A stretch of DNA of 64,000 bases. It comes from Nephrocerus scutellatus (taxonomy: Eukaryota; Arthropoda; Insecta; Diptera; Pipunculidae). Every line of letters begins with the position of its first letter. Positions within the stretch are counted from its first letter, which is position 1. The translations under genes were made by a program, and so were the position numbers. This document shows positions 1 to 10,246 of the stretch, piece by piece. The notes below the pieces were generated by a model. It had not been told where the DNA came from. It made no database searches and was given only the letters and a program-made list of their open reading frames with translations. The stretch covers positions 60,256,832 through 60,320,831 of the forward strand of contig OX352761.1 of NCBI GenBank assembly GCA_947095585.1, in the 5' to 3' direction.

Positions 1-2173
1 GATAATTTAAAAGTACCAAGTGGTGATTTAGTATGCCTACTTTTTTTTTTTGACATGCTAAACATTGTTGTGCAAAATTTTTCACATCTTTGTTGATAGA
101 TGGCCAAATCACATTTTTGGTTAATAGTTTAATGGATCCTTTAACACCTGGATGGGAAAGGTTATGAAAACAATCGAAAACATTTTTTCGAAAACTAAGT
201 GGAATGAATGGCCTTGGTACATCCGTTGTTATGTCGCAATGAATTGACTTAGATTCATTGAATGAAATCGGAAAGGTTTTAAATTTCAAAGTAGAATTAG
301 AAAGCAGAATTTGTTGAAATTCAATATCCTTCGCTTGAGCGTCGGCGATTGCAGTATAATCAATTTTTTCAGGAATGTGAATTTGATTAATGCGAGATAG
401 AGTGTCAGCTACAACGTTATCTAAGCCGGAAATATATTGAATGTCAGTGGTAAATTGACCAATGAAGTCCAAATGCCTAAATTGTCTAGGAGATGCTTTC
501 TCGGATTTCTGATTGAAAGCAAAAATGAGGGGTTTGTGATCAGTAAACAAAGTAAATTCACGACCCTCAAGTAAATACTTAAAATGCTTAATTCCAGAGT
601 AAGCTGCAAGAAGCTCTCTATCATACGCACTGTATTTTTTCTGGGCGTCATTAAGACGAACCGAAAAAAAACTAAGTGGTTGCCAAGCTCCTGTGACGAA
701 CTGCTGCACCACTGCCCTGATTGCTGTGTCTGAGGCGTCTACCATAATTGCTAGTCGAGCCGAAGACGATGGATGAACGAGAAGAGTAGCATTACATAGT
801 TTGTCCTTACAATAATCAAAAGATTGAATAGCTTCAGGTGTCCAAGTAATAGAAATCTTACTGTTTTTTTTGTAGTTTTTTAAAAAATCATTCAGTAATA
901 TTTGATCTACTGCGGCATTAGGTATAAAACGCCGATAGAAATTAACCATGCCCAAAAATCGTTTGAGTTGCTTGACTATACTGGGACGTTCGAAGTTACT
1001 GATAGCTCGTACACGTTCCGGATCAGGAAATATGCCATGTTCGGACACCATGTGTCCTAAAAATTTAATTTCAGATTCCGCAAAAACGCATTTTTCTAAA
1101 TTAATTATCAAACTGTTCTCGGAAAGTTTTTGAAAAATAACCTGAAGATGTTCCAAATGTTCCTCAAGAGAATTTGAGGCAACTAAAATGTCATCCAAGT
1201 ACACATAACAAAAACTTAATCCGAATAGCACTGAATGCATCAATCTCTGAAAAGATTGAGCGGCATTTCTGAGTCCAAATGTCATCTTGCAAAATTCAAA
1301 AAGACCAAATGGGGTAGAAATCGCAGTTTTTGGAATATCATCTGGATTTATCGGAATTTGGTGGTAAGCCTGAATAAGATCTATTGATGAGAAAATTTTG
1401 CATCCCTCTAACTGATGTGAAAAACCTTGTAGATGAGGAATGGGATATCTATCTGGAACAGTGATCTTGTTTAATGCACGGTAATCACCGCAAGGCCTCC
1501 AGTCTCCATTTTTCTTCTGAACAAGATGTAATGGGCTTGACCAAGAACTGCTACTCGGTTTACAAATACCTTGAGCCATCATTGTTGTGAATTCTGTTTT
1601 GGCAATCTTAAATTTATCAGGAGCCAAACGACGAGGTTTACAAGAAACAGGTGTACCGACAGTTTCCAAGTAATGAAATACATTATGCTTAACTTTAGTT
1701 GAAGCAGTGTTCCGATTCGTGATTTCTGGAAATTTTGATAATAAATTTTGATTTTCCAAAGATAAAACGGTTTTATTAATAAATGGAAGAGAGTTTTCTT
1801 GATGCGAAGAAATATTTCCCATAGTAAACAAAGAGGTTGATAGATCAATGAGCCTCTGTCTTCGAATATCTACGAGTAAACCAGATTGTTTCAAAAAATC
1901 AGAACCAATAATGGGAATTGATACATCGGCTATTATAAACTCCCAGGTGAAATTGCGGCGCAGTCCGATATTTAAATTCAAAAATTTTGTGCCGTAAGCA
2001 GAAATCGGTGTTCCATTAGCAGCAAATAATTTGAAAGAAGAAGTAACTGGTTTAATTTGGGCTAATTTCAGAGGAATCACAGAAACATCGGCACCAGTAT
2101 CGATTAGGAAATTAATATTAGTAAAGTATTCGTGAATGACGAGGCGATTTAAAGATTGTTCATCAATACTCAT
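1..2173 (-). CDS. pol: Pol polyprotein of element A (protease, RT, RNase H, start of integrase), open at the window edge
   Basis: Codon-by-codon reading of the minus strand from the ATG at 2173 down to position 1 meets no stop, about 724 codons. An in-frame TAA lies 16 codons upstream of the ATG. Domains in order: aspartic protease with [11 protein letters not shown] (plus-strand ~2050-2110); RT with [16 protein letters not shown] (~1470-1515), [15 protein letters not shown] (~1335-1395) and the intact catalytic YVYLDD (~1195-1215); an RNase H tether with FYRRFIPNA; RNase H with MVDASD (~740) and [11 protein letters not shown] (~530); [11 protein letters not shown] (~400); and an integrase zinc finger H...H...C..C ending in CLACQKKK near position 40. 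All visible catalytic residues are present. The integrase core is beyond the window. Gag ends at 2194, 21 nt before this ATG, in another frame. Intactness here contrasts with the broken gag. Confidence 0.9.
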   Translation of the reverse strand, partial: MSIDEQSLNRLVIHEYFTNINFLIDTGADVSVIPLKLAQIKPVTSSFKLFAANGTPISAYGTKFLNLNIGLRRNFTWEFIIADVSIPIIGSDFLKQSGLLVDIRRQRLIDLSTSLFTMGNISSHQENSLPFINKTVLSLENQNLLSKFPEITNRNTASTKVKHNVFHYLETVGTPVSCKPRRLAPDKFKIAKTEFTTMMAQGICKPSSSSWSSPLHLVQKKNGDWRPCGDYRALNKITVPDRYPIPHLQGFSHQLEGCKIFSSIDLIQAYHQIPINPDDIPKTAISTPFGLFEFCKMTFGLRNAAQSFQRLMHSVLFGLSFCYVYLDDILVASNSLEEHLEHLQVIFQKLSENSLIINLEKCVFAESEIKFLGHMVSEHGIFPDPERVRAISNFERPSIVKQLKRFLGMVNFYRRFIPNAAVDQILLNDFLKNYKKNSKISITWTPEAIQSFDYCKDKLCNATLLVHPSSSARLAIMVDASDTAIRAVVQQFVTGAWQPLSFFSVRLNDAQKKYSAYDRELLAAYSGIKHFKYLLEGREFTLFTDHKPLIFAFNQKSEKASPRQFRHLDFIGQFTTDIQYISGLDNVVADTLSRINQIHIPEKIDYTAIADAQAKDIEFQQILLSNSTLKFKTFPISFNESKSIHCDITTDVPRPFIPLSFRKNVFDCFHNLSHPGVKGSIKLLTKNVIWPSINKDVKNFAQQCLACQKKKVGILNHHLVLLNY

Positions 2174-2193
2174 CGTTGAATACTGATGAACTG

Positions 2194-3140
2194 TTACTGG
2201 TTTTTTGAACCAATAGAATTATTTTTAGTTGAAAATTCCGAAAAATGTTTACAGCCGTGAACGCATTTTAATGCTTTATTGCCGAATTTGTAATGATACC
2301 AACAGTCTTCACTTCAAATCGGAAATCTGCTCAGAAAGTGCTAATCCCTTGGGATTGGAATCTAAACAGGAAGAATTTGAAGTAACACCAATCAGAGATG
2401 ATTTAGAATTAGATGTAGAATCAAAAGCTTCAATAGTACAAATATTTGTTTGAGATAAGGTTTCCATAACGTTATCAGCACGTTCAGCGAGAACCGCTAG
2501 TGAAACATCGTTCTCAAAAGGGGACCACCTGAACTTGCTGGGGAAGACGCTTCATCCACAACTGTTGGATTGTCTTTTCGTTAAAAACATTACCAGAATT
2601 TAGTCTAAATTCACTCAGCAATTGGGAAGGTTTCCGATCACCTAATGATAATTTATGTAATAAATTATTCAGTTTGGCCTTTTCGGATTCGCCCAAAACG
2701 CGAGATATTTCGTCTTTGAAAACTGAATAAGGATTATCACCCTTGTTACGAAGAATTAGGTCCGCAAATTGATTATGTAATCTCGAATCTTACGCTCCCA
2801 CGGCATGCGAGTACATTGTTGTTTCTAATTTAATATTATCAACATTAAATTGTTGCTCAAGAATGCTAAACCAAACGGCTGGATTTTGTGAAAACAATGG
2901 TTGCGGAGGTTTAAAAGTTACGTGATTAACAAAACTTTTACCTTCCGAATAATTTAAATCGGATTTTTCAACTTTAGCACCAGAACCCGATGGTGCGACT
3001 TTATTGTGTTGATAATTTCGAATTTTTGATTAAATTAATTCGTTTAATTTCGAAACGGTAAGTGTAATCGATGGATCTTTGTCCTTAAAATCAAGACCCA
3101 CCGAAGGAGGTAAAGCAGTTGTGGCACTTTCGTCCGTCAT
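2194..3140 (-). pseudogene. gag: Gag of element A, broken
   Basis: A capsid-like frame starts at the ATG at 3138-3140 (MTDESATTALPP) and contains NPAVWFSILEQQF and LSLGDRKPSQLLSEFRL, which resembles the gag of element B (same ...D.+PS.LL.E.R core). In-frame stops lie at 3030-3032 and 2790-2792, and a one-base shift in a C/T run near 2512 moves the frame. Near the C-terminus a further frame encodes a CWYH...KC..GC zinc finger (about 2240-2305), the C-H-C-C pattern known from CsRn1-type gags. Gag would form the particle and bind RNA. As read, no full-length gag can be made. Confidence 0.75.
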
Positions 3141-3490
3141 ATTGATTTAAATTACAATAATATTTTTTAAAATTGAAAGAATAAAACTATAATAACTTGA
3201 ATTGGCAATTGCAAAAGAAATATTTAAAGTACTTACAAATTTGATAATACGGAAACAAATTGATGATGATGACGATGATAATGATGAAGATGATGATAAT
3301 TCAGCGCGCAATGATTAAGTTGTCTTCGGCACGTACAATGGGGTACATTAGGTGAGATTCCAATTATTTCGATCCAATGAATTCCAATGTTAAATTTTAA
3401 TCCAATAAATTATTGCGTTTAACTGTTCGCAAAACGGGGTCGCCAGATATAAAGTATAAGATGGGACCAGGATTTATCCTTGTTTTGCTT

Positions 3491-3503
3491 GTCGGGGTCA
3501 CCA
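3491..3503 (-). promoter_or_regulatory. Primer binding site of element A (tRNA-Trp type)
   Basis: On the minus strand TGGTGACCCCGAC follows the LTR end directly. This equals the complement of the last 13 nt of tRNA-Trp including CCA, the primer reported for CsRn1-type elements. It fixes the orientation and the 5' LTR boundary at about 3504. Confidence 0.7.
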
Positions 3504-3870
3504 ATTATATGGTGGTGTACCATATAGAATATATAAAATACGGAAAAAGTCACATGGACTCGTGGCTGCTTTTAACCATCAAATTCCAATAAATAATTTT
3601 TGAAGAAAAACTCAATTCAAAATAACAATATGAAAAACGAATTATCTTTTTATTTCTAAAAAAAAACTTTAGATATTTATAAAAACAAATACTGGTAAGA
3701 TTAAGCACTTAAATTGCAATTTTATAAAAATTATTTTTTAGCAAGCAAAATGACAGACTTCTTTGTGGTTGAATTATTGGAAGTAAGTGAAGTTAGTAGT
3801 ATTTTAATTCTTCTTTATCGAAATAGACAACGAAGTTGACAATGTGTTGACACATTAAGGTGTCAACACA
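3504..3870 (-). repeat. Probable 5' LTR of element A
   Basis: The region between the primer binding site and a TGTTGACACC start on the minus strand (near 3868-3870) is a plausible LTR of ~365 bp. The outer boundary is uncertain because the partner LTR is outside the window. The outer end overlaps a long inverted repeat (3833-3879). Confidence 0.45.
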
Positions 3871-3879
3871 TTTCAACTT
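3833..3879. repeat. 20-bp inverted repeat (hairpin) at the outer end of element A
   Basis: Left arm 3833-3853 and right arm 3860-3879 pair over 20 bp with one bulged C (3840) and a 6-nt loop ATTAAG. The inner 13 bp (AATGTGTTGACAC against GTGTCAACACATT) are perfect. Confidence 0.9.
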
Positions 3880-4038
3880 ACAAAACGAAATGATTATATT
3901 AAATAATAAATTCGACTGTTTACAATGCACCTCAAATAATCAATTGCAACTGCCAATTTAAATTATATAATTATAATATAATAAAATAAATTAAATAAAT
4001 TCATATATGTAATCTCCACAAGCTTATAGCGTACTGTT
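3880..4038. other. AT-rich spacer between elements A and B
   Basis: About 160 bp of very AT-rich sequence with TAAT/TATA runs. No coding frame, LTR match or RNA motif is visible. Confidence 0.6.
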
Positions 4039-4284
4039 TAGTGCGGATATAATTTAATATAAATACCAACTATCAACACGATTATAAATTAATTCATTTA
4101 TTTTATTTTAATTTAATACAGATAACTCGAAATCGTAACTACTGTACACTATGAAGACGCTCATTTGAATATCCTCTTTTTCACTCTCCTGTCAAATATC
4201 TTAAAGTCGATTGCAAAAATATTGAAACACATGTACTACAGTCGCGTGCGTAAATATTGTATCACGTAATATCGAATTGCCACA
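4039..4284 (-). repeat. 3' LTR of element B
   Basis: Direct repeat of 7016-7255. On the minus strand it begins TGTGGCAATTCG and ends CCGCACTA. It contains the shared block TATCAACACGATTATAAATT and a stretch matching the other LTR through CACTCTCCTGTCAAATATC. Confidence 0.85.
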
Positions 4285-4361
4285 TTACTCCACCGCCATA
4301 CTGAAAGTCGGTATTATAAAACAAAATTATAAAATTCAACGCACTTTACAGGTATTATCAA

Positions 4362-4595
4362 CTACAAATTCAATCTGACCTTCTGTCTAATGATCCTGCC
4401 CGATTGTGAAACGTAAGGTTGGGCAATCGTCGTACTATTACTATATGAGCTACTAGTATGCGGCTGTGTTTGCAGTGCCTCAGAGCTATGACTCGTTGAT
4501 CGCATTGGTTGCGATTGTAACTGTTGACTCGATGACTGCGTTAATGCTGACAGCAACTGATGGCTCGTCGATGGCGTTGATGTTTGAGCGTTCAA
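4362..4595 (-). pseudogene. C-terminal tail of pol, element B
   Basis: A Ser/Thr/Gln-rich stretch ends in SGRIIRQKVRLNL and a stop, like the R-S-G-R...V-R tails that close many Ty3/gypsy pol proteins. It lies just inside the 3' LTR, separated from the RT remnant by the deletion that removed RNase H and integrase. Confidence 0.55.
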
Positions 4596-4791
4596 TTCAT
4601 CTTCGGTAAAGAAAGCTGGCTTTAGCCGGTCTATTGATATTTTTGAATATCGTACGTGCTGTATTTGATTTGCGTATTGTCTAGCTTTTTTGAGAAAAAG
4701 CCTAAAGGCTGCTGCTGTTGATTTACAAACTGATGTGAAACGGCACCTACTGCGTTGTCTGACGCGTCAACTAGCATAATAACGTGGATGT

Positions 4792-6014
4792 TTATAGGTC
4801 ATGTTTACACTGACTAAGCGCTGCAACCGTAGTGTCTTCACAAATAAGAGGTGTTCTATCGTTTTTCTTATTGCCTTTAGTCATCTTTTGCAGTATCATA
4901 TGGTGCTTGACTGCGTTCGGGATAAACTTTCTATAAAAATGTATCACTGCCAAAAACTGTTTGAGGTCCTTGGCAATCGTCGGAAGCCTAAATTGTCGAA
5001 TAACTTCCACTTTATCTGGACACGGCTGAACACCAACGGACGAAATTCTATGTCCAAGAAAATCTATCATTGACTATCCGAACTCGCACTTCGATGGGTT
5101 TATATACAGCTTGTACTGTAACAGACGTTGAAACATTTGGCGAAGATGATTACGATGTTCCTCAATGTCAGATGAAGCAATCAATATATGCGAATACAAA
5201 GTCCAATCCGCGCAGGACTTCCGATATGAACCTCTGAAAGGTTTGTGCCGCGTTACAGAGGCCAAACGTTTTATACATGAACTCAAATATTCCGAATGGT
5301 GTTGCTATGGCTTTCTTGTGCACATAGGCTGGATCTATAGGAATCTGATGAAATGCTTTTTGCAGATCGATTTTCGAAAAAAAGAGTTTACCGTATAGGA
5401 TGTGACCACAGTCATTAATGTACGGTAGCGGATATTTGTCTGGCTTCGTGACTGGGTTTAACGCTCGGAAATCTCCACATGGCCTCCACGTTCCATCCTT
5501 CTTCATTACCATATGGAGTGTCGATGACCAATTGCTTTGCATCAAAAGTTTTAACTACTACATCGTGCAGACTAGCGATTACTCCATGCTTTTCGAATGT
5601 TGTCATCTTGGCAATAAATTTATTGCTTGCTACGTCCACAAGTAGATTGTAGTGCGATAAAAAATCCGAACCGATTATTGGTTGCTTAACGTCGGCTACC
5701 GTTAACGTCCAATTCAGCGATCTTCTAAGCCCAAAATTCAATTAAAGGCGCTTTTCACCGAAAGTTGCAATTATAGAGCCATTGGCGGCGTACAATAATT
5801 GTGTTGTTGACGTAGCTGAACGTGCTGCGCAAGATTTGGGGAGCACCAATATATCTGCTCCGGTGTCTAATTTTGTTTGAATTGTCGTGAGCGCAAAGCT
5901 GATTAACACTGATTGCATCGTGCAGTGGTGTTGATGACGTTGACTGGATAACTGCACTACTATTACTACCATGGAATGATGGTTTCGATGACTTTGAATT
6001 GTTAGTGTTACCAA
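4792..6014 (-). pseudogene. pol: Protease and partial RT of element B, broken
   Basis: Protease with KLDTGADILVLPKS near 5830-5880 and IIGSDFLSHYNLLVDV near 5650-5690; RT with MKKDGTWRPCGDFRALNP (~5450-5510), FFSKIDLQKAFHQIPID (~5330-5385), ATPFGIFEFMYKTFGL, and then YIDC where YIDD is expected (~5175). The second catalytic aspartate is therefore lost. The frame changes near 5742 and 5170 and again near 5072. After the tether motif FYRKFIPN the RNase H and integrase are absent. Homologous in order and motifs to element A pol. Confidence 0.85.
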
Positions 6015-6119
6015 TAACTTTGCTGTTAGGCAACACTATGCTTGCTGTGCTATTACTTTTGACGGTTATTTATCCTTCATGAGGATTTTTGATTTTGATG
6101 GCTGTGCAAAATCACACGG

Positions 6120-6900
6120 CTATCTGCATTTATTTGCCGAAGTTCCATACGTTCTATGATACCAGCATGTGGTCGTTTGGTTTGAGCGATTTGAAGGCGC
6201 TCCATTTTGCCCATGAGACCAACTGTGAGCTTGTAATTTTAATCTAAAGCGGCCTGAAAACGGTGGGGAGCGATCCACAGAGAGCTGTTGCACCTGTAAT
6301 GTTAACCCCTGCAATTGCCGCTGGATTTGACACTGGTCATACTGAGGTTGGACGCAAGATGCTTGCGGTGGTTGATTTATCGGCTTAGATGATTTACTGA
6401 GAGATTCATTGCATCCATAACCGCATCTGCTACTTTCGCAACTTCGTATAACTCTCCCTTGCTAGCACTGACAATAACGTTCACCTGGATTGGAAATCGG
6501 CTTAACCAACAATTTTTCAATATATTTTCGTCCTTCGTGTCGCTAACTTGCCGAAGTTCGTTCAACAAATGGCTTGGTCGGTGATCGCTCAGCTGAATAT
6601 CCGACACCAGCTTTTGAAAACGCTGTTGCGATGTCTCGGCGTAAGCTGCTAGTACAGCCTGTTTGAGGTTATCATATGGTTTAGCATCGGGTGGGTATTT
6701 CACTGCCTCGTACACTTAACTAACGATGTGTCCAATGATGCAACAACGGTACCAAATTTCATTTTCTCGGAAGTTCTATTGATGAGAAACCATTGTTCAA
6801 GCTGGAGAAACCACGTGTCCACCTGATACCTCTTTAGCTAGGGATAGGCAACCTCGATGCGATTATCATCTAATTTCGGCGTGTCGACATACTTTTCCGT
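6120..6900 (-). pseudogene. gag: Gag of element B, broken
   Basis: The minus strand encodes RYQVDTWFLQLEQWFL, then YEAVKYPPDAKPYDNLKQAV after a one-base frame change near 6716, then SDIQLSDHRPSHLLNELRQ, the same gag core as element A. A zinc finger follows at about 6115-6170 with CWYHRTYGTSANKC and a PC pair just beyond, the CsRn1-type C-H-C-C finger. An in-frame TAG interrupts it just before the PC. The gene cannot make a full gag. Confidence 0.75.
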
Positions 6901-7015
6901 CCTACATTGTCGCTAAATGCGCGTATTGAAGTATTTAACCTCGAAAAAAAATGGCGTGGTTCGAGTTTTAATTTTTAGACAGTTGCGTTTTTGTTCTCGT
7001 CGACGGTCACCAATA

Positions 7016-7255
7016 TAGTGCGGATATAATTTAATATAAATAACAACTATCAACACGATTATAAATTAATTCATTTATTTGATTTTAATACAGATAACTC
7101 GAAATCATAACTCCTGTACACTATTAAGACGCGCACTCGAATGTCCTCTTTTTCACTCTCCTGTCAAATATCAAAAGTCGAGTGAAAAAATATTGAAACA
7201 CATGTACTACAGTCGCGATCGTAACTATTGTATCACGTAATATGGAGTTGCCACA
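7016..7255 (-). repeat. 5' LTR of element B
   Basis: Direct repeat of 4039-4284 with about 8-9% substitutions plus a 5-bp indel. On the minus strand it is followed directly by the primer-binding-like TTGGTGACCGTCGAC. Confidence 0.85.
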
Positions 7256-7260
7256 AGCTT

Positions 7261-7917
7261 TTATTTCGTTTTCATTTTTTCTTTATTATTAACAACTTTT
7301 TGCATATGGGTCATAAAATATAGTTGTAAAGTATATTTTTCTACTGGGGTTAAACAAAGTAAAAATATAGCTACCTGATCACCAAACAGCTGCTCCATGT
7401 CTTTCTCGGCAGTTCTGTTGCTCACACTGTCAGCTAACCTATTGAGCGGTTGTAAAAAATCAGCTGCATATGCAGAGGAAGATCGAGTTACTGATCGTAT
7501 TGTTGAAATTTTAGGCCGTTTTACTGGTGGAAAATCTCTAGCAGGTTCTAGACAGTAGAAAACATTAATATGTATGAGTATACATGTAAAAAAATGTTTA
7601 TTACCTGTTACGTCCACGTCCAACACGTAGTCACGTTCATGTCCACGTCCAACATGTAGCCACGTTCATGTCATCGTCCAACACAAAACAAATTAAAACA
7701 TATTTAACAATCAATAATCACTTACCCCACTGTTCTTGACAAGTGACGTCGACGCCAACGCCGACGTCGCTTCCACTGCATTCACATGCCAACGTCGAAT
7801 GCATAAAACCTGAAAATAAAAAGGGAAGGAACAAGGGCAGAAGGCATGTCCTCCATAATAATAAAGTCCACTAACCTGTTGTTTTGTACGGCAGCTCACA
7901 GAGTCCCATAATCCCAA
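7261..7917 (-). pseudogene. Spliced-looking minus-strand gene fragment with a BESS-like C-terminus
   Basis: Three exon-like pieces are visible. One ends at 7876 with a CAG|GTTAGT donor. One runs 7809-7726, after a TTTATTTTCAG acceptor and before a GTAAGT donor. The last starts at 7547 after a CTACTGTCTAG acceptor. The introns would be 66 bp and 57 bp, typical fly lengths. The last exon holds ARDFPPVKRPKIST and ends with DQVAIFLLCLTPVEKYTLQL, which resembles the BESS motif of MADF-BESS regulators and of Harbinger partner proteins. A 30-bp repeat (7610-7680) lies inside, and no acceptor is found for the middle donor. It could be a host gene piece or a DNA-transposon accessory gene, cut at 7256 by element B. 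Tentative. Confidence 0.3.
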
Positions 7918-8450
7918 AAAAGGGATTTTAAATAATTATCTTACTGGAAATTGGTTTGAGTGTTTGATGTGGGTATGTTAACATTTGTTTAGGTGTTATA
8001 TGATCGTTATTCATGATTAACTTTTACTAGTAAATGTGACAAAAAATTTAAAAAAGGACGGGATGATGGAATTGATTTTCACATTAGACAATCAAAGATA
8101 GAATGTCTATTTTAGGGGAAAGAAATTTAGGCGCCAAAATTTTAATAAAATTAGATAGCGATTTTGGACTGCCGACAAAAAGGACAAAGATATAATAAAG
8201 ATAAAAAGGTATAATAACTGACGTAAAGAAAAGGAAAAGCAAGAGGAATTTTTTTCTAGAAGGTTCGGCAAAAGAAAATGTTTCTTCAGGGGGAGAGAGA
8301 ATTTTTAGCGGAAGTCGTAGACTATCAGCTAGAGAAGTAAAGTCGTTTCCCCCTTGGTTTTTAGTAAAAGAAAATTTTTTTAAAGAGCAGAGGCCATATA
8401 AAAAAAAAGTTTACACTCTAAAAATTATTAGTTGTAAAAAAAAGTGGAAT
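7918..8450. other. No gene recognised
   Basis: AT-rich, purine-rich DNA with GAAAAG-type runs. No frame with recognisable protein similarity and no LTR or RNA motif was seen. Confidence 0.5.
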
Positions 8451-8950
8451 AAAGAGGAATTTGAAATTTCTAAAAAATTTTGTGAGCGGAAACTATACAG
8501 CACAAATTGAAAGTGAAAAGGTGCAAGTGCGCTAAACGCCATTTTGTTGCGTAGATCCAAAGATTTGAAACCAAAAAAAATCTCCATCAGTGAAAACGTC
8601 ATATTTTTTTTTGTCATAAAAAATCAAAAGATTTAAAATCAGAAAAATTTTCCATCAGTCTGAAAGTAAAAAGGTACAAATGCGCTAAACGCCACCTTTT
8701 TGTGAAATCAAAGATTTAAAATTATGAAATTTTCACCAGTGGAATCTTAATATTTTTTGTGAAAAAGTTCGAGTGCGCCAAACAAATTTTAGAGAACGAC
8801 GTGTCAAATAAGCAAAAATAAAACCCAAAATTTTCCACTTTTAAAAGTCTCTGCACAAACGATAAAGTGCGCTAAATTGTGCAGAAGGGCGTCATATATA
8901 CAAAAAAAAAATTCGCAATAGTGAAAAAGTGCGAACGCACATAACAAGAG
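8451..8950 (+). repeat. Irregular repeats built on a GTGCGCTAAACGCC motif
   Basis: The motif or close variants occur at 8527, 8681, 8773, 8867 and 8929, each near AAAATTTTCCA-type or CCATCAGT sequence and A-rich spacers. Spacing is irregular (154, 92, 94 and 62 bp), so this is a decayed tandem repeat, perhaps a leader or regulatory repeat of an unrecognised element. Confidence 0.55.
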
Positions 8951-9500
8951 CAATAGTTACTTGTGACGAAAGCTCACTAAGCTAACAAAGCTCTCTCTTA
9001 CGATCATCGTGCCAGCGTCGCATCATAGACAAAAAAATCCGAATTATCAAAGCTAAGTGGATTGAGTTGTTCAAGTGCTTTCCAAACCGTGGATTGAGTT
9101 CTGCTTTAAATTGGAATTATTCTTATTTTAAATTGAGTCATTTTTACTTTTTGAGTTTTTTTTTTGAAATTAATGTTATTCAAAATTTGAGTTTAACTTA
9201 CCTTTTTTTTTTGAATTTAGTAGTTGTCAATAATTCATTAACAAATTTTGCAACAGGTAATTTCAACGAAATCATGCCGGCAGGATATCTTTGAATGAAT
9301 CCAAGTAAGTGCACTCCCATTTTCTTTTATTAATCTTGGCTATTAAGAGCAGTAGTAAATATTTACTCATTCATTTTTTTAATTTTGATTTTCTTATTGA
9401 ATTTTCGTTTAACAATTAACTTTTTTTTACAATTGAATTTTAAATTTTTTTTTTTACAAATAAATTATTTGAATTTTTTTAAAAGTAAAGATTTATATAA
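8951..9500. other. T-rich DNA, no gene recognised
   Basis: Long T tracts dominate. The one longer plus-strand frame (9067-9294) is Phe/Leu/Asn-rich, as expected from translating T-rich DNA, and shows no domain. Confidence 0.5.
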
Positions 9501-10246
9501 CCCTTTTTAAATTCAGAGGACAAATTAACATTTCACAATATTAATTAATTTGCAATAAAAAAAAAGTATTTATAACGTTTAAATCAAAAAAACTTGAATT
9601 TTAATTTTGTTTAACCTCTGTGGTTAGAGGAACTATTATCCTTTTTCTTGCTCGTACAGGATGTAAGACATCATGAGTGAGTAAAGTACGTGGGCTGAAG
9701 GTGTGTGGCTGGGACTGTTGATCTCACGGTGATTTCTCTCGGCGCTTTTCAGAATATGACCCAACGGACTGCGAACAGATGGACTTAGTAAAGTCGACCA
9801 TTTCCTTCATGATTTTATGAAGTCTCGGTACAGGTGCAATCAAGTCATTCCTTTTTAGATTTAATTAGCTAGTACGTAAAAAGAAAATTTCCTAAACGAA
9901 GAAAAGAAAGAAAGAAAAGGAAAGTTTTCTTTTGTTAATTTCAGTATAATTTCAGTTTAGAGTAATATAGTTGTAAGTGTTTAGAATATAAAAATAAAGG
10001 AATGACCTGGCTGTACCGGGACTAAGGGACGCTATCCTTTATTCCCTCCTTTATCCAGCGCCTTTTATTCCGATTTTCCACCTTTTTTAAATTTTTTTTT
10101 TATAAGTCGACACGACAAATTTTTTGTTGTTCATGAGGAGGTGTCACTGGTAAGAGACAAGGACCGCCCGTCCGACGAGCTTAGCTGAGCAACCGCGAAC
10201 CTGTCGCGACGTCCTTGCCAGTGGCAGAACCCCTAGTGGGACATCG
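9501..10246. repeat. Tandem duplication, copy 1 (746 bp)
   Basis: It starts CCCTTTTTAAATTCAGAGG and ends GTGGGACATCG, then copy 2 starts at once. Inside are CCTCTGTGGTTAGAGG (a 5-bp-stem hairpin, ~9616), AATAAAGGAATGACC (~9993), and a GC-rich 3' block (10140-10246). In that block CACTGG and CAAGGAC (10145-10164) pair with GTCCTTG and CCAGTG (10211-10223). The unit could be an LTR or another mobile-element end present twice. No protein was recognised. Confidence 0.85.

Larger units (their letters stand above)
1..3870 (-). mobile_element. Element A: CsRn1-type Ty3/gypsy LTR retrotransposon, 5' part
   Basis: Read on the minus strand, the order is 5' LTR, primer binding site, broken gag, then open pol continuing past position 1. 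Three features point to the CsRn1/Kabuki clade: a primer binding site starting TGGTGACCCCGAC (3503 down to 3491), which matches the 3' end of tRNA-Trp; a gag zinc finger of the C-W-Y-H...K-C...C type instead of the usual CCHC; and a protease of the [12 protein letters not shown] kind. The clade call rests on family knowledge and was not tested by alignment. The 3' LTR and the integrase core lie outside the window, so age and completeness cannot be judged. It sits beside related but much older element B in the same orientation. Confidence 0.8.
4039..7255 (-). mobile_element. Element B: old, internally deleted CsRn1-type Ty3/gypsy element
   Basis: Two diverged direct repeats (4039-4284 and 7016-7255) flank a minus-strand gag-PR-RT remnant. 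A primer-binding-like TTGGTGACCGTCGAC follows the right LTR, and a GGCGGTGGAGTAA purine-rich tract precedes the left one. The two LTRs differ at roughly 20 of 240 positions plus indels, so the insertion is old. RNase H and integrase are missing: the RT tether near 4795 is followed almost at once by a pol C-terminal tail at 4362-4595. No clear target-site duplication was found. Confidence 0.85.

Noticed and set aside
4012..4026. CCACAAGCTT at both sides of element B as a target duplication
   Set aside because: The left copy is 14-20 bp away from the LTR end and the right copy overlaps the LTR, so it does not fit a 4-6 bp duplication.
10130..10246. Hammerhead or HDV-like self-cleaving ribozyme in the structured duplicated block
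   Set aside because: The stem pairs well, but the hammerhead core (CTGATGA...GAAA) was not found, and no HDV-like double pseudoknot could be traced.
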